NCBI GenBank assembly: GCA_000437255.1
Contig: FR899101.1
Location: 24,272 to 52,396, forward strand
Direction: 5' to 3'
DNA length: 28,125 nt
Origin: Ruminococcus sp. CAG:403
Lineage (GTDB): Bacteria > Bacillota > Clostridia > Oscillospirales > Ruminococcaceae
Positions within the stretch are counted from its first letter, which is position 1, and each line of letters starts with the position of its first letter. The translations under genes were made by a program, and so were the position numbers. The notes below the pieces were generated by a model. The model was given only the letters and a program-made list of their open reading frames with translations. It had not been told where the DNA came from and searched no databases. Shown piece by piece: positions 7,544 through 16,399 of this stretch.

Positions 7544-7628
7544 TTTCAAAACTTTTTTTGGATTTTCATAAATTTACAAGAATCCATGGCGCAAAGTTTT
7601 TGAAATTCATGAATTTGTACAGAATCCA
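7544..7628. repeat. Direct and inverted repeats between ftsQ and ftsZ
   Basis: Two similar copies, TTTCATAAATTTACAAG... (7564-7586) and ATTCATGAATTTGTACAG... (7605-7628), both end in GAATCCA and match at about 18 of 24 positions with one gap. They start 41 bases apart, immediately after the ftsQ stop. An inverted pair, TTTCAAAACTTT (7544-7555) and AAAGTTTTTGAAA (7593-7605, one extra base), brackets the first copy. All of it lies upstream of the ftsZ promoter. The region is A/T-rich, so chance cannot be excluded. Confidence 0.4.
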
Positions 7629-7631
7629 CAC

Positions 7632-8549
7632 TCAGTCTGCTGATTCGGTTCCGGAAAGATCTTCTGTTTGGTCTTCTGTCGTTGCATCGCCTTCAGAATC
7701 CGTGCGATTTTCCTGTTGTGCCTGCTGCTTTTGTTCCCGCAGTTTTTCCTGCGATGCCTGAATGCTTTCCTGCGTGCGGAAAGAGCACTGATTGTTGCCA
7801 ACCATGGAAAGTACGCCATTTTTCCCGGCGCCAATCTGTTCCATTGCCGTTTCTGCAAGATGCACTTTGTATGCCATGTCGCTCCAGTTGCCCAGTTCAA
7901 ATTCAATGCGGTTATCGAACCAAACAACAATATTGTATTTGTCGGTCAGATCCACGGATGTAATGGGAACAGCAAGCTCCTCTGTTTGCAGCTGCGACAA
8001 AATCTGAAAGATTTTTTCCTTGTGGGCATCCTTTGAGGTAAGCTGCTTGCCTGGTGTTTGTTCAACGGCTTCGAATCCTTTGACCACTGGCAGCTGATCC
8101 ATTGGCTGATTGGAAGCTGCCAGAATCTTTCCGCTCACACTGGTCAGCAATACCCCGTCCTTGGTTTCAATATTAAAAGTTTCCTGACAGCGCTTGACCT
8201 GTATGACCAATTCATTGGGATAGTGTTTTTGGATACTGACTTCTTCAATGTAAATCAATTGATCCAGCACTTTTTTCTCTGCGGATGCAGTGTTCAGCCG
8301 CACCATATTGTCTCCGCACTGAATCCCAGTTACATCAATAATCTGCTGCGGCGTATACTGCTCCGCATCCCCTTCGACCCGAAAGGTTTTCACATTAAAA
8401 AATACAGTAACAGACAGCGCAATCCCCACGCCAACAACCAAAAGCAGCACCAGCAGCATATAAAGCGGCATCATTCGTTTTCTGCGGCGCATTCGTTTGA
8501 CGCTGTTTCGCCGTTTGATATTGGTTTTTTGCACATCCTGCATTGCCAT
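7632..8549 (-). CDS. ftsQ: Cell division protein FtsQ/DivIB
   Basis: A bitopic membrane protein of 305 residues that links the cytoplasmic ring to septal wall synthesis through the FtsQ(DivIB)-FtsL-FtsB(DivIC) complex. Seen: a very basic cytoplasmic N-terminus (residues 10-26, KTNIKRRNSVKRMRRRKR), one membrane span at about 28-50 (MLLVLLLVVGVGIALSV), then a POTRA-type domain beginning VKTFRVEGDAEQYTPQQIIDVTGI and containing YIEEVSIQKHYPNELVIQV. The last 40 residues are hydrophilic and rich in Gln, Glu, Asp and Thr, probably a disordered extracytoplasmic tail. The ATG at 8547-8549 has AGGAGG eight bases upstream. It follows murA, and a strong hairpin lies between the two genes. Confidence 0.95.
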   Translation of the reverse strand: MAMQDVQKTNIKRRNSVKRMRRRKRMMPLYMLLVLLLVVGVGIALSVTVFFNVKTFRVEGDAEQYTPQQIIDVTGIQCGDNMVRLNTASAEKKVLDQLIYIEEVSIQKHYPNELVIQVKRCQETFNIETKDGVLLTSVSGKILAASNQPMDQLPVVKGFEAVEQTPGKQLTSKDAHKEKIFQILSQLQTEELAVPITSVDLTDKYNIVVWFDNRIEFELGNWSDMAYKVHLAETAMEQIGAGKNGVLSMVGNNQCSFRTQESIQASQEKLREQKQQAQQENRTDSEGDATTEDQTEDLSGTESAD

Positions 8550-8589
8550 GCTTGACTCCTCCTGGTTGTTTGCACGTTTTGCCTGCTGT

Positions 8590-8618
8590 CCAGAAACAGC
8601 CGCACTTGCTGTTTCCGG
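8590..8618 (-). promoter_or_regulatory. Strong non-terminator hairpin between murA and ftsQ
   Basis: On the minus strand CCGGAAACAGC pairs with GCTGTTTCTGG (11 bp including one G-U) around a seven-base loop, 40 bases before the ftsQ start. No T-run follows, so it should not stop transcription. It may protect or process the mRNA or tune ftsQ expression relative to murA. Confidence 0.5.
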
Positions 8619-8633
8619 AATACATGGGTTCTT

Positions 8634-9896
8634 TTATTCCTCTTCTATCCGTTCGATTCTCGCTCCGGCAGCAGAAAGTGCCTGTTCAATGGCTTCATAG
8701 CCACGGTCAATGTGGGAAATGCAGCGCACCTGTGTTTCCCCTTGCGCTGCCAACCCAGCCAGCACCATTGCGGCGCCGCCCCGTAAATCGGTAGCAGCGA
8801 CATTAGCTCCCGTTAAATGGGAGACGCCTTCCACCACTGCTGTACGACCGGATACGTAAATCTTTGCGCCCATTTTGACCAGCGCATCCACATGCCGATA
8901 GCGATTTTCAAATATGTTCTCTTCAAAAACGCAGACCCCGTCTGCAAGTGTCATCATTGCCATAAAAATTGCCTGTACATCCGTCGGAAATCCCGGATGC
9001 GGCAGCGTGACAATCTGCGGCAGTGCACGCAGCCGTTTGGGCGCACGCAGATAAATACCGCTTGGTTCCGGATACAATCTGCATCCCATCTGCTCCAGAC
9101 AGGGCAAGATGTTCTCCATCTGCTGCGGAACTGCTCCTTTTAGATGCAGTGTTCCACCAGTCATAGCGGCAGCTGCCAAATACGTTGTCCCGGCAATCCG
9201 ATCCGGCATAATGGCATAGGTACCGCCATGCAGCTCCGAAACGCCATCCACAACAATGGTGCTCTCTCCATCTCCGGAAATATGGGCACCGCAACAGCGC
9301 AAAAAGGATGCAAGATCGCAGATTTCCGGCTCTCTCGCTGCATTATGAATGACCGTTCTGCCGTTTGCCCGTACCGCTGCCAACAGAATATTTTCCGTAG
9401 CGCCAACGGACGGGAATTTCAAATACAGAACGGCACCATGCAGTCCGTCCGGCGCTGTACATGCCAGCTTTCCGCCTGTGTGGGCAATCACTGCTCCCAT
9501 ACGAGTCAGTGCATCCAGATGCATGTCAATGGGCCTTGGCCCCAATTCACAGCCGCCCGGATAGGAAACCTGACAGCTGCCGCTTCTTCCCAGCAGCGCA
9601 CCGAGAAAAATAATCGATGACCGCATCTCTTGCATCAGCGCTTCCGGAATGGTCTGCTTTTGCAGCACACTAGGCTGCAATACAATTGTATGATCCTCGA
9701 AAGAACAGGGACAGCCCAAGTGGGTCAGAATCCGGCACGCTGCAAAGACATCCGTCAGCTGCGGACAATTTTGCAGCGTAACGGTATCCTGACAAAGCAG
9801 CGCAGCTGCCAAAATGGGCAGTGCGCTGTTTTTGGCACCATGCAGCGTAATGGTTCCTTCCAATGGAACTCCACCCTGTATGCGTAATCGTTGCAT
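8634..9896 (-). CDS. murA: UDP-GlcNAc 1-carboxyvinyltransferase MurA
   Basis: Transfers enolpyruvate from phosphoenolpyruvate to UDP-N-acetylglucosamine, the first committed step of peptidoglycan synthesis, in the cytoplasm. From the chosen start the protein has 420 residues. K22-N23 of GAKNSALPIL and the active-site Cys116 in SYPGGCELGPRPID are present. The Cys form is the one that fosfomycin can alkylate; Asp at this position gives resistance, and it is not seen here. The frame is open to 9905 through GTG and ATG codons, but GAGGTGATGCGA immediately before the ATG at 9894-9896 makes that one the likely start. Firmicutes often carry a second MurA paralogue; none is seen in this window. It lies 52 bases after murG. 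Confidence 0.97.
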   Translation of the reverse strand: MQRLRIQGGVPLEGTITLHGAKNSALPILAAALLCQDTVTLQNCPQLTDVFAACRILTHLGCPCSFEDHTIVLQPSVLQKQTIPEALMQEMRSSIIFLGALLGRSGSCQVSYPGGCELGPRPIDMHLDALTRMGAVIAHTGGKLACTAPDGLHGAVLYLKFPSVGATENILLAAVRANGRTVIHNAAREPEICDLASFLRCCGAHISGDGESTIVVDGVSELHGGTYAIMPDRIAGTTYLAAAAMTGGTLHLKGAVPQQMENILPCLEQMGCRLYPEPSGIYLRAPKRLRALPQIVTLPHPGFPTDVQAIFMAMMTLADGVCVFEENIFENRYRHVDALVKMGAKIYVSGRTAVVEGVSHLTGANVAATDLRGGAAMVLAGLAAQGETQVRCISHIDRGYEAIEQALSAAGARIERIEEE

Positions 9897-9947
9897 TCGC
9901 ATCACCTCGTTTTTCTTCTATGGTATGCGAATTGCAGCAATTTGGTT

Positions 9948-11090
9948 CTATTTTTTGGCAGAATTCGACCGTGATGCATAGAGCTGCTCGACAACATTCC
10001 AGATTCGGTCTGCTGTATCCGGAACTGCCAGTTCTGCCGCATGCTGCGACATCTCCGCCAATTGTTCCGGATGCTCATAAAGCCGCTTTACCTGCTCAAT
10101 AAGAATTTGCGGTGTTACATCTTTTTGTTCCATCACAATGGCAGCGCCGGCTTTTCCCAGCACCATGGCATTGTAATACTGATGGTTTCCCGCTACAATC
10201 GGAGACGGAATCAAAATAGATGCTTTTCCGACCGCCTCTAACTCTGCCAGTGTGGATGCACCTGCACGACAAATCACCAGATCAGCTGCTGCCAAACAAG
10301 TATCCATATCATTGATGTACTCTGTAATCCGCAGGCGATCACTCTTCATCGGGATGCCTGCTGCCTGCATCGCTGCCGGAAATGTTTCCTTTCCCATGCC
10401 GCCGTACCCGTGAATGTGATTGATGCGCAATCCTTCCTTGACATGCCAGGGAATCATCTGTTCCATCGCAGAATTGATACATCCTGCCCCCAGACTGCCG
10501 CCAAAGGACAAAATGCAAAGACTGTCATCAAAGCCAAGTGCACGACGTGCTTCTTCCTTGGTCTGCTTCAAAATATCGCTGCGCACCGGAAGTCCTGTTA
10601 CCGTATACGGGCAGGACGGCGACATATACTGCAAGGCTTCCTCCACGGTCAACATCACATGGGAAACTTCCTTTGCCAGCATTTTATTGGTAATGCCCGG
10701 ATAGGCATTCTGCTCATGAATGGCACAGGGAATCCCCATTTTGGCTGCCATTCGAATGACAGGGCCAGCAACATAGCCGCCGGTTCCAATGGCAATATCC
10801 GGCTGAAAGCCCCGAATGATTTCCTTCGCACGCTTTCCAGAGCGCATGAGATACGCCAATGCCTTGGCATTGCGCTTGACATTTTTCAAAGTCAGCTTGC
10901 GCTGAAACCCTGCCACCTGAATCGTCTCCAAGCGGTATCCGGCCTGCGGCACCAATCTTGCCTCCATACCGTTCGGGGTTCCTGCAAATAAAAATTCCGC
11001 ATCGGGATCATGCTCCCGAATAATGGATGCAATTGCCAGCGCAGGGTTGATGTGCCCGCCGGTTCCGCCTCCTGCAAATAATACTTTCAC
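9948..11090 (-). CDS. murG: Undecaprenyl-PP-MurNAc-pentapeptide GlcNAc transferase MurG
   Basis: A membrane-associated GT-B glycosyltransferase that adds GlcNAc to lipid I to give lipid II on the inner face of the membrane. The N-terminal glycine-rich loop GGGTGGH is at residues 7-13 (FAGGGTGGHINPALAIA). AIHEQNAYPGITNKML, the second glycine loop SFGGSLGAGCIN, and the UDP-GlcNAc site DLVICRAGASTLAELEAVGKASILIPSP follow in the usual order. The length of 380 is slightly above the typical 355-370. The start is a GTG (11088-11090) with AGGAGG eight bases upstream; the next residues KVLFAGGG are where the family begins. It lies 56 bases after ftsW, as in most Firmicute dcw clusters. Confidence 0.98.
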   Translation of the reverse strand: MKVLFAGGGTGGHINPALAIASIIREHDPDAEFLFAGTPNGMEARLVPQAGYRLETIQVAGFQRKLTLKNVKRNAKALAYLMRSGKRAKEIIRGFQPDIAIGTGGYVAGPVIRMAAKMGIPCAIHEQNAYPGITNKMLAKEVSHVMLTVEEALQYMSPSCPYTVTGLPVRSDILKQTKEEARRALGFDDSLCILSFGGSLGAGCINSAMEQMIPWHVKEGLRINHIHGYGGMGKETFPAAMQAAGIPMKSDRLRITEYINDMDTCLAAADLVICRAGASTLAELEAVGKASILIPSPIVAGNHQYYNAMVLGKAGAAIVMEQKDVTPQILIEQVKRLYEHPEQLAEMSQHAAELAVPDTADRIWNVVEQLYASRSNSAKK

Positions 11091-11146
11091 GTAAGTTGCC
11101 TCCTGTCCTGTTCGGTTGTCTGAATGGAAGTTTCATAAAGCGCATG

Positions 11147-12403
11147 CTAAATTGCCTGCGGCTGCTCTTCATCTGATTCTGCTTCGGTTTCAATGGCTTC
11201 CGATTCCGGCGGAGCATTGTCCTCCACACGGTATCGGACACGAGAGACATTGAGCACAATGCCCATTTCCGCCAACTGCAACATCAAAGCAGTACCGCCA
11301 TAACTGAAGAACGGCAAACTGATTCCGGTATTCGGAACCAAATTGCTGACAACGGCAATGTTGATAAACGCCTGCAAACCGATGTGCATGACAAATCCAA
11401 CGGTCAACAGCATACCAAACTTATCCTGCGCATGGGTAGCAATGTGAAAACCACGAATAATCAGAAATGCAAACAGCAGTACAACGGTCAAAGCTCCGAC
11501 AAAGCCCAGCTCTTCGCAAACAATGGAAAATACAAAGTCGTTTTTGGTCTCCGGCAGATACAAATACTTCTGACGGGATTCGCCCAATCCCAATCCAAAG
11601 AAACCGCCGGAACCAATTGCAATCAAGGACTGACAAGTCTGCCAGGTACCGCCCAGACTATCTGCAAACGGATCCAGCCAAGACTGAATACGAGTCTGGA
11701 AGTAGCCATATCCATTGACAATGGATAGGTACAAAACGACGCTAATGATGCCCACTGCACCGACAATTCCCATGATGGCAAAATGCATCAGCCGTGCGCC
11801 GCCGACAAAAATCAACGTGATACTAATCAAGCTAATCAGCAACGTACCGGACAAGTGCGGCTGCATCATCATCAAACCAGCCACCAGTGCCAGCGCAATC
11901 ATATATGGCATAATTCCATACCGGAACTGCTGCATCCGATCATAGTTTTTTTCAATCAAAAAGGAAAAGAAGATAACAATTCCAATTTTCATCAACTCAG
12001 AAGGCTGAAAGTTAATCGGACCGATTTGCAGCCATCGGGTTGCACCGCCTGCTGAACTTCCGACCAGCAAAACCATTACAAGAAGAATCAAAGGAATCAA
12101 ATAACTCAGTGTCGCAACCAGTGCCGATTTTAACACATGATAATCCACAACAGACAGAACATACATGATGACCAATCCGATTGCAGCTGTTTTCATCTGC
12201 TGTACCGCATAATAGGAACCATCCATTCCCTCTGCAATCGCCCAGGCATAGCTGGCGGAAAACATCATGATAATTCCAATGACCAGCAGTGCGATGACAA
12301 TCAGCAAGAATGCCAAATCCACTTCGCCGTACCGTACCCCCTTCTGCCAAAGGGGAAACCGGAATTTACTTTTTTTCTTCTTTACCGCAGCCGACTCTGC
12401 CAT
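11147..12403 (-). CDS. ftsW: SEDS-family septal glycosyltransferase FtsW (or SpoVE)
   Basis: A polytopic SEDS protein of 418 residues that polymerises lipid II into glycan strands together with a class B PBP. About ten hydrophobic spans are visible, from LAFLLIVIALLVIGIIMMFS to the last near FFSYGGTALMLQLAEMGIVL. The family motif NLVPNTGISLPFFSYGG near residue 350 and LQIGPINFQPSELMKI near residue 125 are present. The C-terminus is a short acidic cytoplasmic tail. The start is the ATG at 12401-12403 with AAGGAGG six bases upstream, not the upstream in-frame TTG. The partner PBP with PASTA repeats is in the same cluster. In sporulating Clostridia the equivalent pair is named SpoVE/SpoVD; sequence alone does not separate the roles. 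murD, expected just before it, is absent. Confidence 0.96.
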   Translation of the reverse strand: MAESAAVKKKKSKFRFPLWQKGVRYGEVDLAFLLIVIALLVIGIIMMFSASYAWAIAEGMDGSYYAVQQMKTAAIGLVIMYVLSVVDYHVLKSALVATLSYLIPLILLVMVLLVGSSAGGATRWLQIGPINFQPSELMKIGIVIFFSFLIEKNYDRMQQFRYGIMPYMIALALVAGLMMMQPHLSGTLLISLISITLIFVGGARLMHFAIMGIVGAVGIISVVLYLSIVNGYGYFQTRIQSWLDPFADSLGGTWQTCQSLIAIGSGGFFGLGLGESRQKYLYLPETKNDFVFSIVCEELGFVGALTVVLLFAFLIIRGFHIATHAQDKFGMLLTVGFVMHIGLQAFINIAVVSNLVPNTGISLPFFSYGGTALMLQLAEMGIVLNVSRVRYRVEDNAPPESEAIETEAESDEEQPQAI

Positions 12404-12437
12404 AGGCAACCTCCTTCATTTTTACGTACGCAGCACG

Positions 12438-13469
12438 TTACCGTGCCAGTACCAGTCCCAGCAGACCAACTGCCAGACTGAACAGGGAAAATGTAATTAC
12501 AATTTTATATTCACTGAATCCGCTCATCTCAAAATGATGGTGGATAGGTGTCATTTTAAAAATACGGCGGCCTTCCCCATATTTTTTCTTGGTGTACTTG
12601 AACCAGCTGACCTGAATCACAACAGACAGTGCCTCTATGATATAAACCAGTGCCAGCAGAATAAAGGTCAAATGCTGGTGGGTTGCCAGGCCGACGGAAA
12701 CAACGACTGCACCCAAGTACATGGAACCGGTATCTCCCATAAAGCACTTTGCCGGATGCAGATTCCAGACCAAAAAGCCCAGGCATCCGCCGGCAACTGC
12801 CATCGTAAACAACGAATACGGATACATCTGCAACATGTTGCAGATCAGTGTCATCAACAGCATGACCACCAGCGTAACCGTTCCACACAGTCCATCTACA
12901 CCGTCTGTCAGGTTAACAGCATTGGTCATATACAGAATCACCAGCACCATCAGCGGATAATATACAAAGTGTGCATCAAACTGAACGAACGCCAAATCAA
13001 TTACCGTACTCTTATCACCCAGTGCATACATCACGGCCAGCCATGCAATCGCAATCACAATTTGTAGCGCAAGCTTCTGCTTCGGTGTCAGTCCCTCATT
13101 ATGCTTTTTGGCAACTTTAATAAAGTCATCCACAAAACCGATTACGCCAAACAGCAGGGAAAAGACCATACAGGCTGCTACTTGCAGCGCCATTTTATCG
13201 GAACCATTCAATACAGTGGCTGCATCTTCTGCGCCGGTTACCCGATACAGAACATAGCCTACAGCAGCCGCCAGGATACTGGAAACAATAAACAGGATGC
13301 CGCCCATTGTTGGCGTGCCCTGCTTCTTTGCATGCCATTTCGGGCCGAAATCCATTTTAATCGGCTGTCCGAATTTCAATTGATGCAGATAGGGGATCAG
13401 CGCCTTTCCTCCAATGGCTGCCACTGCAAAAGACAGCAAAGCGACAATAATATTAATCCAAAACGGCAT
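12438..13469 (-). CDS. mraY: Phospho-MurNAc-pentapeptide translocase MraY
   Basis: An integral membrane transferase of 343 residues that moves phospho-MurNAc-pentapeptide from UDP onto undecaprenyl phosphate, giving lipid I. Family motifs in order: GPKWHAKKQGTPTMGGILF (near residue 45), GFVDDFIKVAKKHNEGLTPKQK with the paired Asp, NAVNLTDGVDGLCG, CFMGDTGSMYLG and the His-rich loop PIHHHFEMSGFSEYKIV near residue 305. Ten hydrophobic spans are likely. The ATG at 13467-13469 has AGGAGG nine bases upstream and lies 17 bases inside the 3-prime end of murF, so translation is probably coupled. It is followed directly by ftsW with a 34-base gap. Confidence 0.98.
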   Translation of the reverse strand: MPFWINIIVALLSFAVAAIGGKALIPYLHQLKFGQPIKMDFGPKWHAKKQGTPTMGGILFIVSSILAAAVGYVLYRVTGAEDAATVLNGSDKMALQVAACMVFSLLFGVIGFVDDFIKVAKKHNEGLTPKQKLALQIVIAIAWLAVMYALGDKSTVIDLAFVQFDAHFVYYPLMVLVILYMTNAVNLTDGVDGLCGTVTLVVMLLMTLICNMLQMYPYSLFTMAVAGGCLGFLVWNLHPAKCFMGDTGSMYLGAVVVSVGLATHQHLTFILLALVYIIEALSVVIQVSWFKYTKKKYGEGRRIFKMTPIHHHFEMSGFSEYKIVITFSLFSLAVGLLGLVLAR

Positions 13470-14832
13470 GGCGGGATTCCTCCTGTCTGAAAATTTCTGC
13501 GATGCAATCCTCTAACCGCATTCCACGGCTTGCTTTGAACAAAATGACATCTCCGGGACGCAAATAGGCACGAACCGCGCAGCAAAGTTCAACACGGTCA
13601 TCTGTATGAAAAGCAGACGCACCCAGATTCGAAGCTGCCCGTGCAATATGCAGCGCCTGATCGCCGTAGCAGAATAACTGCTGCACTTTGCTAGCTGCTG
13701 CCATAGTACCCACCAGTTCGTGCAGCTGCTGAGACATTTCTCCCAGTTCCAGCATATCGCCCAAAACGGCAACCCGACGCCCTTCACAAGGCAGCTGATC
13801 CAATACAGACAGCGCCGCCTTCATAGAGTCCGGGCTGGCATTGTAACAGTCTGCCAGAACGGTATAGGCGCCACGCTTGGTAATATTCTGCCGGAATCCA
13901 ACCGTATGATACTGTGCCAGCGCTTCGCAGATCTGCTGCGGCGAAAGGTCTGCACAACAGCCTACACAAAAGGCAGCCATAGCATTCATCACATTGTGTA
14001 CCCCGATACAGGGCAGTGTCACAGCAAAGGTTCCCAGCTGCTTGCTGTGCAGCGAGAAGGTGGTCGTACCATCCTGCTCTTCGATATCCGTTGCCCAGGC
14101 ATCCGCATCCTGATTCTGAATACCATATGTATAAACAGGCCGGGTCAATCCCTGCTTCAATGGACGGAGCAATGGGTCATCCCCGTTGACAATCAGCGGT
14201 GCATCCTCTGCCATTCCGTCCAGAATTTCCATCTTTGCCTTTAAGATGCCTTCCTGCGTCTTTAAATTTTCAATATGAGAATACCCAATATTGGTAATCA
14301 CACCAATGGTTGGCTGTGCAGTCTGAGACAACCGGCTGATTTCGCCAAAGTGAGACATTCCCATCTCAATAACCGCTGCCGTATGATCTGCGGTCAATTG
14401 CAGCAGCGTTTTCGGCAGTCCGATTTCGTTATTCAAATTGCCTGCTGTTTTCAGTGTATGATACTTGGCAGCCAATACCAGCGCAATCATTTCCTTGGTT
14501 GTAGTCTTTCCAACACTTCCCGTAACACCAACCAAAATAGGATGAAACTGACTGCGATACCAAGCGGCAATTTGCAGCAGCGCACGCCCTGTATCTGCAA
14601 CCACCAAACAGGGGCAGTCTGCAATCTGCCGCTCTGTTACAGCCGCCACTGCGCCGGCTGCAATGGCACGTTCTACGAAATCATGTCCGTCAAACGAAGC
14701 CCCCTTTAATGCCAAAAACAAACAGCCCGGCTGTAACGTCCGTGTGTCGGTACAGATTTCTGTAATGGATGCCTCCACCGGTGCTGTACTTCCCAATACA
14801 TTTGCCAAAACGGAAAGTTGAACTTGTTCCAT
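13453..14832 (-). CDS. murF: UDP-MurNAc-tripeptide-D-Ala-D-Ala ligase MurF
   Basis: A cytoplasmic ATP-dependent ligase of 459 residues that joins D-Ala-D-Ala to the UDP-MurNAc tripeptide. Visible: the N-terminal substrate domain with EICTDTRTLQPGCLFLALKG, the P-loop GSVGKTTTKE at about residues 105-114, then AVIEMGMSHFGEI, VNGDDPLL and ADCYNASPDSMKAAL, which is characteristic of MurF (the YNANP-type motif). The ATG at 14830-14832 is preferred over an in-frame TTG two codons upstream, because the GGGG site is eight bases before the ATG and abuts the TTG. It follows murE by 18 bases and overlaps mraY. Confidence 0.97.
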   Translation of the reverse strand: MEQVQLSVLANVLGSTAPVEASITEICTDTRTLQPGCLFLALKGASFDGHDFVERAIAAGAVAAVTERQIADCPCLVVADTGRALLQIAAWYRSQFHPILVGVTGSVGKTTTKEMIALVLAAKYHTLKTAGNLNNEIGLPKTLLQLTADHTAAVIEMGMSHFGEISRLSQTAQPTIGVITNIGYSHIENLKTQEGILKAKMEILDGMAEDAPLIVNGDDPLLRPLKQGLTRPVYTYGIQNQDADAWATDIEEQDGTTTFSLHSKQLGTFAVTLPCIGVHNVMNAMAAFCVGCCADLSPQQICEALAQYHTVGFRQNITKRGAYTVLADCYNASPDSMKAALSVLDQLPCEGRRVAVLGDMLELGEMSQQLHELVGTMAAASKVQQLFCYGDQALHIARAASNLGASAFHTDDRVELCCAVRAYLRPGDVILFKASRGMRLEDCIAEIFRQEESRHAVLD

Positions 14833-14850
14833 TTCCAATCCCCCAATTGC

Positions 14851-16284
14851 TTATAATAACGGCAGACAATCCCGCACAATTTCACGCTCATCCATGTGAA
14901 TATGCACACCGCCTGCTAAGACCTGATAATCCTCATGTCCCTTTCCTGCCAATACAATGACATCGCCTTTTTTGGCAAGACGCATGCTCTCTAAAATGGC
15001 TTCCTTCCGATCCAGTACAACTTGATACGGAACATCTGTCCCCTGCAAGCCGGTCAGAATGTCATCCACAATGGCCTGCGGTTCCTCATCCCGTGGATTA
15101 TCGGAAGTAATCATCAGAAAATCAGCATACTTTGCAGCAGCCTGTGCCATTTTTGGCCGTTTGGTCTTATCGCGATTTCCGCCGCAGCCAAACAAACAGA
15201 TCAGACGACCTTCTGTATATTCCTTGACGCTGCTCAAAATATTTTCAATGGCATCCGGTGTATGGGCATAGTCACAAATCACAGAAAAATCTTTTCCGGT
15301 CGGAATCAACTCACATCTGCCGCGTACACCTGTGCAGGCTTCCATCACCGGCTGAATCCGACTGATGGAGAAGCCCAGTTCCAGACAAACAGCCATGGCT
15401 GCCACTGCATTTGCCACATTGAACATGCCCGCCATCCGCATGGTGATGGGATACGATTTTTCGCCATAGCAGAACCAAAAGCTGGTTCCGCTTGCCTTTA
15501 ACTTAATGGCATCGGCATAATAATCTGCCGTATGTTTGCTGCCGTAAGCATATCGATCACAGGTTGCTTCCTGCATCAGGCGCTCTCCATAAGCATCATC
15601 TGTATTGATGATGGCAAAATCACAGCGCTCAAACAGCATTTTTTTCGCCTGGTAATAGTTCTCCATGGTTTTGTGGTAATCCAGGTGATCCTGCGTCAAA
15701 TTGGTGAAAACCGCAGCATGGAAGTGAATCGGGCCAATACGATGCTGTACCAGACCAAAGGAGGAAACTTCCATCACCACATAGTCACAGCCTGCCTGTG
15801 CCATCTGGCTGAGCAGCTGCATCAAATCATAAACAAATGGAGTGGTATTATCAGTATGCAGCACCTGATCGCCAATTTCATTCTGAATGGTGCCAACCAG
15901 TCCGACCAGATACCCGTTTGCTGTTAAAATCTGCTTGATCAGATTGGTGATGGTCGTCTTGCCATTGGTACCGGTTACGCCGATAAACTGCATTTTCCGT
16001 TCCGGATGTCCGAACCATGCTGCACATAAATTTCCATAGCAAATCCGGGTATCCTCTACCAAAATTTGCCGTTCTCCAAGTCCCAAATCTCGCTGTACGA
16101 CAACAGCCACTGCACCCTGTTCCAGCATTTTTGCTGCAACCGTATGCCCATCAAAATGATCCCCCTGAATGCAAACAAACAAACTGCCCGGCTGCACCTT
16201 TCTGGAATCATCGGTAATTCCCGTGATTTCCACATTCTCCAATGTTGTTTTTGCATTTCGTTCCAATACATCATATAAGCGCAT
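14851..16284 (-). CDS. murE: UDP-MurNAc-L-Ala-D-Glu:meso-DAP ligase MurE
   Basis: Adds the third residue of the stem peptide to UDP-MurNAc-L-Ala-D-Glu in the cytoplasm, using ATP. The P-loop GTNGKTT is at residues 105-111. The motif DNPR at 395-398 (in TSDNPRDEEP) is the known marker of meso-diaminopimelate specificity; lysine-adding enzymes have other residues there. KGHED near residue 448 completes the C-terminal domain. The length of 477 is normal. The ATG at 16282-16284 has only a loose GGTGG site about 11 bases away, so initiation may be weak or coupled. A 115-base spacer without a recognisable promoter or terminator separates it from the PBP gene. The result predicts DAP-type peptidoglycan for this organism. 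Confidence 0.97.
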   Translation of the reverse strand: MRLYDVLERNAKTTLENVEITGITDDSRKVQPGSLFVCIQGDHFDGHTVAAKMLEQGAVAVVVQRDLGLGERQILVEDTRICYGNLCAAWFGHPERKMQFIGVTGTNGKTTITNLIKQILTANGYLVGLVGTIQNEIGDQVLHTDNTTPFVYDLMQLLSQMAQAGCDYVVMEVSSFGLVQHRIGPIHFHAAVFTNLTQDHLDYHKTMENYYQAKKMLFERCDFAIINTDDAYGERLMQEATCDRYAYGSKHTADYYADAIKLKASGTSFWFCYGEKSYPITMRMAGMFNVANAVAAMAVCLELGFSISRIQPVMEACTGVRGRCELIPTGKDFSVICDYAHTPDAIENILSSVKEYTEGRLICLFGCGGNRDKTKRPKMAQAAAKYADFLMITSDNPRDEEPQAIVDDILTGLQGTDVPYQVVLDRKEAILESMRLAKKGDVIVLAGKGHEDYQVLAGGVHIHMDEREIVRDCLPLL

Positions 16285-16399
16285 ATCTTATGATACCACC
16301 CTTCCTAACAACACAATGCTTCTACTTATTGTGATGCATCCAGCCGCTATTTATGCGCCGCCAGATGCAGAAGCCACCATAGGGCGGCTCCCCCTTTTC

